Notes under the pieces: model-generated | Told to the model about the DNA's origin: nothing | Seen by the model: the letters and a program-made list of their open reading frames with translations, nothing else | The model's database searches: none | Position numbers and translations under genes: made by a program | Source: an uncultured Mucilaginibacter sp. | Lineage (GTDB): Bacteria > Bacteroidota > Bacteroidia > Sphingobacteriales > Sphingobacteriaceae | Reading direction: 5' to 3' | Length of the DNA: 64,000 nt | Assembly: GCF_903893715.1 (NCBI RefSeq) | Contig: NZ_CAITNG010000038.1 | Coordinates: forward strand, 1 to 64,000 | Shown: one piece after another, positions 58,152 to 64,000 of the stretch | How the letters are laid out: every line of letters begins with the position of its first letter | Position numbering within the stretch: the first letter of the stretch is position 1

Positions 58152-60866
58152 ATGTCAACTACAGTTAAAGAAAAAAGAAGGCCGCTCCGTTTTATTAAAA
58201 GTAACGGGCATAATGCCGGCGAGTTTGAGTCGCCCGCTTCTTTAAAACTCAAAGAAGTAGCCAAAGGCGATAAAGAGGCCTTTTTGGCATTGTTGGAAAG
58301 TGATGAGAACGGGCTAACGTCCGCGCAAGCAAAGGAACGCCGTAGTGCGGTAGGCATCAACGAAGTTGAGCATGAAAAAGCACCAAGTTGGTACATACAA
58401 TTATTTGAGGCATTTGTAAACCCTTTTATCGGGGTGCTGCTGGTATTGGCCATCGTGTCGTTCATTACGGATGTTTATATGAGCAAAACAGCAGCCGACC
58501 GCGACTATACTACGGTAGTTGTTATCAGCACCATGGTGCTTTTGAGTGCCCTGCTGCGTTTTGTACAGGAGTTTAGGAGCAACCAGGCTGCCGAAAAGCT
58601 GAAGCAGATGGTAACTACAACAGCTACAGTTATCAGGGCCGAAGGGAAAAAGGAGGTGGATATCAAAAGGCTGGTACCCGGCGACATCATTCAGCTATCG
58701 GCGGGTGATATGATACCTGCGGATGTGCGTATTATGCAGTCGAGGGATTTGTTTGTGAGCCAGGCCATGCTTACCGGCGAGGCTTTACCTGTTGAAAAAC
58801 GCGAAGGCGCGATACCTAACGCCGCAAAAATTTCGCCTTTGGAGTTAGATAACATCTGCTTTATGGGCACCAACGTAGTGAGCGGGACTGCTATTGCCGT
58901 GGTGGCCAATACCGGTGGCGAAACTTATTTTGGTTCGCTGTCTAAATCGTTGTTGGGCAAACGTGCCGAAACCAGTTTTGATAAGGGTGTAAACAGCGTG
59001 AGCTGGCTGCTTATCCGCTTTATGCTGGTGATGGTGCCGCTGGTGTTCGTCATCAATGGTTTTACCAAGCATAACTGGTTAGACGCTTTGCTGTTCGGCA
59101 TATCGGTAGCGGTGGGTTTAACGCCCGAAATGCTGCCCATGATTGTAACAGCCAACCTGGCCAAGGGCGCGGTAAATATGTCGAAACGAAAAGTGGTGGT
59201 TAAACGATTAAATGCAATCCAAAATATTGGTGCAATGGATGTTTTGTGTACCGATAAAACAGGCACGCTAACGATGGACAAGATTGTATTGGAGCGCCAC
59301 CTTAACGTATATGGCACCGAGGATACCGAAGTGATGAAGTGGGCCTACCTGAACAGTTATCACCAAACGGGCTTAAAAAATCTGTTGGATGTTGCTGTGC
59401 TGGAGCATGTGGACATCCATGCCTGTTTGCGGGTGGGCGAATCGTACAAAAAGATTGATGAGATACCTTTCGATTTTCAGCGCAGGCGTATGTCGGTAAT
59501 TTTGGAAGAAAACGACCACCGGCATTTGCTTATCTGTAAAGGTGCAGTTGAAGAAGTGTTAGACCTGTGCACCCATGCTTTTAACCCCGGCGAAGACAGC
59601 CAGCTGCAGATAGACAGTGACGACATTATGCCGATAGACGATAACATCAGGCAAACGATACTCAAAACATCAAAAAAACTGAACGAAGAAGGCCTGAGGG
59701 TTTTACTGGTGGCTGTTAAACAATATGAAGAGCGCCCGCTTACTTATTCGATAGCGGATGAGAGCAATATGATTTTAACGGGCTTTATCGGCTTTTTAGA
59801 CCCTGCCAAGCCATCGGCAACATTGGCTATCGACGCGTTGCAGAAACTGGGGGTAAAAATCAAGGTGCTTACCGGCGATAACGAGATCGTAACTAAAAAG
59901 ATATGCAAGGATGTAGGTATCCCGATAACCAATGTGCTGATGGGCCGCGACCTGGAAACGATGAGCGATGAGGAGCTGACCAGTAGGATAGACGACATTA
60001 GTATTTTTGCCAAGTTGAGCCCGCTGCAAAAATCGCGGGTGGTAAAGGTGTTACAGGCAAAAGGGCATACGGTGGGCTTTATGGGCGATGGTATTAACGA
60101 TGCCGCCGCTTTGCGCGACGCAGATGTGGGCATATCGGTTGATACCGCTGTGGATATAGCAAAAGAAAATGCCGACATTATTTTGCTTGAAAAGGACCTG
60201 ATGGTGCTGCGCAAAGGGGTAATTTACGGGCGCCGTACTTTTGGCAACATCATCAAATACATCAAGATGACGGCCAGCAGCAACTTTGGTAATATGTTCA
60301 GTATGCTGGGTGCCAGTGCCTTGCTGCCCTTTTTACCGATGCTGCCGATACAGATATTGATTAACAACTTGTTGTACGATATATCGCAGATATCGATACC
60401 ATGGGATAAGATGGATGAAGACTATATAGAAAAGCCACGTAAATGGGACGCGAGTGGTATCAGTACATTTATGATGATTGTAGGGCCCATCAGTTCGATA
60501 TTTGATTACGCCACCTTCGCGGTGATGTGGTTTGTGTTTAAAGCCAACTCGCCGGCACATCAAAATATGTTCCAAACGGGCTGGTTTATCGAGAGCTTGT
60601 TATCGCAAACGCTTATTGTACACATGATACGCACCAAGAAGATACCTTTTATACAGAGCTGGGCAACGGCGCCTGTAGTGGCTTTAACGTCAACTATTAT
60701 GCTTATCGGTATTATTTTGCCGTTTTCGCCATTCGCGGGGGCATTTAAACTGGAAGCCTTGCCATTTACTTTTTTCCTTTGGTTGCTGGCTATACTGTTT
60801 AGCTATTGCCTGTTGACACAATTGGTTAAAAACTGGTTCATACATAAATTCCATCAATGGCTGTAA
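58152..60866 (+). CDS. mgtA: Magnesium-translocating P-type ATPase
   Basis: 904 residues, P3B ATPase importing Mg2+ across the inner membrane. N-terminal soluble part, TGE of the actuator at 208-210, PEMLP in helix 4 (325-329, the MgtA-type version of the P-type PEGL), phosphorylated Asp368 in DKTGTLT, KGAVEEVLDLC of the nucleotide domain and MGDGINDAAALRDADVGISV. C-terminal helices complete a ten-helix set. The 570-base leader with palindromes suggests leader-mediated control. The next gene is a porin with a metal-regulator-like site. Confidence 0.95.
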   Translation: MSTTVKEKRRPLRFIKSNGHNAGEFESPASLKLKEVAKGDKEAFLALLESDENGLTSAQAKERRSAVGINEVEHEKAPSWYIQLFEAFVNPFIGVLLVLAIVSFITDVYMSKTAADRDYTTVVVISTMVLLSALLRFVQEFRSNQAAEKLKQMVTTTATVIRAEGKKEVDIKRLVPGDIIQLSAGDMIPADVRIMQSRDLFVSQAMLTGEALPVEKREGAIPNAAKISPLELDNICFMGTNVVSGTAIAVVANTGGETYFGSLSKSLLGKRAETSFDKGVNSVSWLLIRFMLVMVPLVFVINGFTKHNWLDALLFGISVAVGLTPEMLPMIVTANLAKGAVNMSKRKVVVKRLNAIQNIGAMDVLCTDKTGTLTMDKIVLERHLNVYGTEDTEVMKWAYLNSYHQTGLKNLLDVAVLEHVDIHACLRVGESYKKIDEIPFDFQRRRMSVILEENDHRHLLICKGAVEEVLDLCTHAFNPGEDSQLQIDSDDIMPIDDNIRQTILKTSKKLNEEGLRVLLVAVKQYEERPLTYSIADESNMILTGFIGFLDPAKPSATLAIDALQKLGVKIKVLTGDNEIVTKKICKDVGIPITNVLMGRDLETMSDEELTSRIDDISIFAKLSPLQKSRVVKVLQAKGHTVGFMGDGINDAAALRDADVGISVDTAVDIAKENADIILLEKDLMVLRKGVIYGRRTFGNIIKYIKMTASSNFGNMFSMLGASALLPFLPMLPIQILINNLLYDISQISIPWDKMDEDYIEKPRKWDASGISTFMMIVGPISSIFDYATFAVMWFVFKANSPAHQNMFQTGWFIESLLSQTLIVHMIRTKKIPFIQSWATAPVVALTSTIMLIGIILPFSPFAGAFKLEALPFTFFLWLLAILFSYCLLTQLVKNWFIHKFHQWL

Positions 60867-60965
60867 GGTAGTTGCCGGTTTATGTTAGGTAAAATCATGT
60901 CGTTTTGAGGTAGTTAACACACCCTTAAACTGCATGATACTTTTTTATTCATAAATATTCAATAA

Positions 60966-60985
60966 TTTTTAGACTAATCTAAAAA
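60966..60985. promoter_or_regulatory. DtxR/MntR-like palindrome before the porin gene
   Basis: TTTTTAGA CTAA TCTAAAAA: perfect 8-base arms with a 4-base centre. The shape resembles binding sites of DtxR/MntR-type metal repressors (TTTAGGTTAACCTAAA class). It lies 37 bases before the porin ATG, where a bound repressor would block transcription. An overlapping TTAGATT at 60991-60997 may be an extra half-site. Confidence 0.5.
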
Positions 60986-61022
60986 AATAATTAGATTTGT
61001 TTAAAATAATTCAAGCCTTAGC

Positions 61023-62366
61023 ATGAAAAAACTTATATACATCACCATATTGAGTGTTTTAGTTAGTGCTTTTGCGCAGGGACAAAACACCACTACCCAT
61101 CCGCCTGATTCAACCCAGCAATGGAACATGCACTTCCAGATGACGGTTATCGACCAAAGCCACCCGGCCTTCAGCGCGGCTTATTCGGGGCTTAACAGTT
61201 TAAACAACAGCGAAGAAGAGGCGCTATCGCTAACCACTACACTGTATATCGGCAAAAAACTCTGGAAAGGTGCATCGTTGTATTTTGACCCAGAAATTGC
61301 CGGTGGTACCGGCGTCAGCGAAGCACGCGGGGTAGCAGGTTATACCAATGGCGAAACTTTCAGGATTGGCAATGCAACGCCGGAGTTGTACCTGGCCAGA
61401 TTGTTTTACAGGCAATACATCGCGTTGGGCGGGCCGGAGCATGATAAACTGACCGATGAGGACATCAATCAGCTAAAAGAATACGTGCCCGAAAAACGGC
61501 TGGTTATAACGGCGGGAAAAATGGCTGTTTCGGATTTTTTTGATGCGAACGCATACAGTCACGACCCGCGTATGCAGTTTATCAACTGGAGTTTGATGAG
61601 CAATGCCGCCTGGGATTATGCGGCCAACACCCGTGGCTATACTGATGGGGTAGTGCTGGAATACATCAGCCCGACATGGGAAGCAAGGGCGGCCATGAAT
61701 TTGGAGCCAACTTACGCCAATGGCCCCGAATTGGACTATCACTTTTTGGACGCGCACAGCCAAACTGTTGAAATATGCAGGCATATTAAATCCAATAACC
61801 GCAATGGTGTGATCAGGCTGATGGCCTTCAGGAACGTAAGTAAAGCCCCCGCTTACCGCGATGTAATTAATGCTTATTTGAACCATACCGACCCATCATT
61901 AGACGTGATATACGGCAAAAGCTATGGGGGTGTTAAATATGGCTTTGGCTTAAACGCGGAACAGGAATTATCGGATAATTTAGGTATGTTTTTGCGCGGA
62001 AGCTGGAACGATGGCAAAACGGCAACCTGGGCCTATACTGAAATTGACCGCACAGCAAGCTTAGGCTTAAACTATAATGGCAAAAAATTTAACAGGCCCG
62101 ATGATAATTTTGGAGTAGCGGGCGTAATAAACGGCATATCGGCCGACCACCGCGACTTTTTGAATGTGGGCGGTTATGGCTTTATTATTGGCGACGGGAA
62201 ACTGACCAATTACAGTGCCGAGAAGATTGTGGAGGCTTACTATAGCGCTAAAATCAATAAAACGCTGTACCTATCGGGCGATTACCAGTTTGTGGACAAC
62301 CCGGCCTACAACGCTGACAGGGGGCCGGTGAGTGTGTTTAGCATCAGGGTGCACGTGGAGTTTTAG
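61023..62366 (+). CDS. Carbohydrate porin, OprB family
   Basis: 447 residues with signal peptide (LSVLVSAFAQG). An outer-membrane beta-barrel of OprB type: AYSGLNSLNNSEEEALSLTT, LYFDPEIAGGTGVSEARGVAG, NWSLMSNAAWDYAANTRGYT, then LSGDYQFVDNPAYNADRGPV and the terminal VFSIRVHVEF with final aromatic residue. Named for sugar uptake, but some OprB-like barrels pass metal ions, and the DtxR/MntR-like site just upstream plus mgtA 156 bases away favour a cation role here. That is inference. Confidence 0.85.
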   Translation: MKKLIYITILSVLVSAFAQGQNTTTHPPDSTQQWNMHFQMTVIDQSHPAFSAAYSGLNSLNNSEEEALSLTTTLYIGKKLWKGASLYFDPEIAGGTGVSEARGVAGYTNGETFRIGNATPELYLARLFYRQYIALGGPEHDKLTDEDINQLKEYVPEKRLVITAGKMAVSDFFDANAYSHDPRMQFINWSLMSNAAWDYAANTRGYTDGVVLEYISPTWEARAAMNLEPTYANGPELDYHFLDAHSQTVEICRHIKSNNRNGVIRLMAFRNVSKAPAYRDVINAYLNHTDPSLDVIYGKSYGGVKYGFGLNAEQELSDNLGMFLRGSWNDGKTATWAYTEIDRTASLGLNYNGKKFNRPDDNFGVAGVINGISADHRDFLNVGGYGFIIGDGKLTNYSAEKIVEAYYSAKINKTLYLSGDYQFVDNPAYNADRGPVSVFSIRVHVEF

Positions 62367-62382
62367 TCTGAAAGAAAAATAT

Positions 62383-62408
62383 CGCGCAAAGGCGCCAAGA
62401 CGCAAAGG
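62383..62408. repeat. CGCAAAG-type repeat fragment
   Basis: CGCGCAAAGGCGCCAAGACG and following bases resemble 2150-2175. It lies between convergent genes. Confidence 0.5.
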
Positions 62409-62422
62409 AAAAAACAGATTGG

Positions 62423-63073
62423 TTATACGTTTTTAACCAGGATGGTTTCGAGCACGTTGGCTACGTCTTCGCACTTATCGGTAGCGGTTTCGAGGTTGGA
62501 TAGCACCTCTTTGTATTTGATGAGTTGGATGGCATCGCGTTCGTATAAAAACAGGTCGGCAACGGCGCGGTCGAATATTTTGTCGGCCTGATTTTCGATA
62601 CTGTTGATACGAACGCAGGAATCGGCGATGCCACGGATATTTTTCATGTCACTCAACTCCCTGATGGCTTTTTCCATATCAGTGGCAGCCTGCAATACCA
62701 ACTCTGCCAGCTTTTTGATGGGCTCGGTAATATGGTCGATATGGTAAAGCACCATGCGGCCTGCGGAGCCGTTGATATAATCGGCTACATCGTCGATAGC
62801 GCTTGCCAGGGCCGCGATATCTTCCCTATCGAAAGGAGTAATGAAGGTTTTGCTTAATTCGAGGTAGATGCGGTGTGTAATCTCGTCGCCGGTGTGTTCC
62901 AGTTTATTGATGCGGGCGTATATATCCTCGCGGGCATGGGGGTTAACCGTATTTACCGCATCCAAAAAATTGCCTGCCATAGCAACCACATTCCCCGCCG
63001 CGTTTTCGAACAAGGGGAAAAACACCTTTTTATCTTTCGGGACAAAATAATGTAAGATGCTGTTTATTGACAT
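62423..63073 (-). CDS. DUF47 (PhoU-like) phosphate transport regulator
   Basis: 216 residues from the ATG at 63073. All-helical PhoU-like protein of the DUF47/YkaA group with the E/DxxxD-type metal-binding repeats in KLEHTGDEITHRI and SIENQADKIFDRAV, and DREDIAALASAIDDVADYIN. Such proteins usually accompany a Pit-type phosphate/metal symporter; here no Pit gene lies on either side within the window. A TACCTTTG element lies 18 bases before the ATG. Next to a PhoR-like kinase on the same strand. Confidence 0.88.
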   Translation of the reverse strand: MSINSILHYFVPKDKKVFFPLFENAAGNVVAMAGNFLDAVNTVNPHAREDIYARINKLEHTGDEITHRIYLELSKTFITPFDREDIAALASAIDDVADYINGSAGRMVLYHIDHITEPIKKLAELVLQAATDMEKAIRELSDMKNIRGIADSCVRINSIENQADKIFDRAVADLFLYERDAIQLIKYKEVLSNLETATDKCEDVANVLETILVKNV

Positions 63074-63121
63074 CTGTGGAAATTTATAATGCAAAGGTAA
63101 AGCTGCATTATTAAATTTATG

Positions 63122-64000
63122 TTAGCTTTTCAATACGGGTAATACAGGAAATGCAGATTGTTTAACTTTTTGCAAGGTAAAACCAAAAGTTGAGCCTATT
63201 CCTTCGGTACTGCGTACGTTGATGGTTTGCTGGTGCGATTCGATGATGTGCTTAACAATGGCCAAGCCGAGGCCTGAGCCACCGATCTGGCGCGAGCGGC
63301 TTGAATCGGTGCGGAAAAAGCGTTCGAACAGGCGGGGCAGGTATTTTTCTTCGATGCCGATGCCATCGTCGGTTACTTCAACTAATACCTGATCGTGCAG
63401 GTCGTAAATCCTTACCGCTGTTGTACCGCCTTCTTTACCGTATTTAAACGAATTATCGATGAGGTTGACCAATACCTGCTGAATTTTTTCCCTGTCGGCG
63501 TTCACCATAGTGGGTTCATCGTACTTTTCTTTGAACACCAGTTTAATTTTGTATTGGTCGGCTTTAAATTCAAGCGACTCGATTACTTCTTTAATCAGTT
63601 CGTTGAGTTTAAATTTTGAATAATTGATAGGTATCTCGCCGGTTTCGAGTTTTGATATTTCGTCGAGGTCTTTTACCAAATAGCTCAAACGGTCCACGTT
63701 TTTTGCCGCTTTATCTAAAAACTGGCGCATCATTACGGGGTCGTCCATATCGTCTTGCAAAGCCTCGATATAACCCTGGATGGCAAAAAGTGGTGTTTTA
63801 AACTCGTGCGAAACGTTTGACAAAAAATCGCGGCGGAACTGCTCCTGTTTTTTGAGGCCTTCAATTTCGCTCTTTTTTTGCCGGGCCCAATCCTGCACGT
63901 CTTTCTCCACGTCGTTTATCGGGTCGGATGATACATGGTCGCCAATGGCGTCTTTCAAATCCTTGCCGAGTTTAAGGTTGTGGATGAGTTTGTAGATGAT
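63122..64000 (-). CDS. PhoR-like sensor histidine kinase (5' end outside window)
   Basis: The frame stays open to base 64000, so the N-terminus with membrane segments is missing. Visible: IYKLIHNLKLGKDLKDAIGD linker, the H-box FLSNVSHEFKTPLFAIQGYI with phosphoacceptor His, N box VLVNLIDNSFKYGKEGG, G1 VTDDGIGIEEKYLPRLFERF, G2 GGSGLGLAIVKHI. The sequence resembles phosphate-type PhoR kinases of Bacteroidota. Position next to a PhoU-like gene fits phosphate control. The response regulator would lie beyond the window. Confidence 0.92.
   Translation of the reverse strand: MIYKLIHNLKLGKDLKDAIGDHVSSDPINDVEKDVQDWARQKKSEIEGLKKQEQFRRDFLSNVSHEFKTPLFAIQGYIEALQDDMDDPVMMRQFLDKAAKNVDRLSYLVKDLDEISKLETGEIPINYSKFKLNELIKEVIESLEFKADQYKIKLVFKEKYDEPTMVNADREKIQQVLVNLIDNSFKYGKEGGTTAVRIYDLHDQVLVEVTDDGIGIEEKYLPRLFERFFRTDSSRSRQIGGSGLGLAIVKHIIESHQQTINVRSTEGIGSTFGFTLQKVKQSAFPVLPVLKS

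Noticed and set aside
1-64000. tRNA, rRNA or tmRNA genes
   Set aside because: No T-loop/acceptor pattern or rRNA core sequence was seen on either strand; TTCGA words found lie inside other repeats or genes.

Overview
The window reads as chromosomal DNA of a Bacteroidota species, most likely a soil or plant-associated Sphingobacteriaceae member (Mucilaginibacter/Pedobacter type). This is inferred from gene content (Bacteroidota-typical DUF1543, DUF4199, DUF4834, YfhO, Mrp without its cysteine pair, GT51 joined to an AsmA-like region), from promoters of the Bacteroidota type (TTTG, about 19 bases, TAnnTTTG), from weak Shine-Dalgarno sequences and from the many dispersed palindromic repeats between genes. 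I saw no rRNA, tRNA, CRISPR array, phage or insertion sequence.

Layout. 1-2.1 kb: 3' part of a GH65 maltose phosphorylase and a DUF1543 protein. 2.2-9.4 kb: a minus-strand operon for oxidative, non-phosphorylated L-fucose catabolism (permease, mutarotase, 2-keto-3-deoxy-fuconate dehydrogenase, 2,4-diketo hydrolase, fuconolactonase, fucose dehydrogenase, zinc dehydrogenase) with a divergent AraC regulator. The enolase-family fuconate dehydratase that the pathway needs is not in the window. 9.5-16.7 kb: uvrB, two tandem secreted CBM9-like proteins with glycine-rich tails, two small membrane proteins and a YfhO membrane protein. 16.9-23.7 kb: exported FAD oxidoreductase, exported amidase, DinB protein, HbpS-like protein and an esterase/beta-propeller fusion. 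24.1-27.9 kb: an ABC exporter pair, then a HigB/HigA-like toxin-antitoxin module bracketed by two copies of the 3' end of the permease gene, then a lipoprotein.

28-38 kb: nitroreductase, AsmA-GT51 glycosyltransferase, Mrp and NifU-like Fe-S proteins, peptide deformylase, a DUF4258/DUF2283 pair, M16 peptidase, hpt, a GH43 arabinanase and a RelE/ParE-type toxin with its partner. 38-48.6 kb: mfd, a row of small membrane proteins with a MazG-like hydrolase, ComB-like phosphatase, gcvT, a glycosyltransferase, rnhB and a PP2C/SpoIIE phosphatase. 48.9-57.5 kb: dienelactone hydrolase, OmpA lipoprotein, a YeeZ-like epimerase, gltX, an orphan histidine kinase followed by DinB and thioesterase genes, and an ECF sigma factor with its probable anti-sigma factor. 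57.6-64 kb: a long leader with palindromes, mgtA, an OprB-type porin behind a DtxR/MntR-like palindrome, a DUF47 (PhoU-like) protein and a PhoR-like histidine kinase cut by the window edge.

Most notable: (1) the toxin-antitoxin module flanked by a 61-base direct repeat of the permease 3' end whose four differences are all synonymous; (2) TAnnTTTG promoter elements placed only 4-7 bases before start codons of at least seven genes, suggesting leaderless mRNAs; (3) a metal-regulator-like palindrome before the porin next to mgtA; (4) four ACCCATATTTACCCAT-like sites spaced about 80 bases apart, the last covering the start codon of the ABC ATPase; (5) a fucose dehydrogenase-like SDR with Asn in place of the catalytic Lys.
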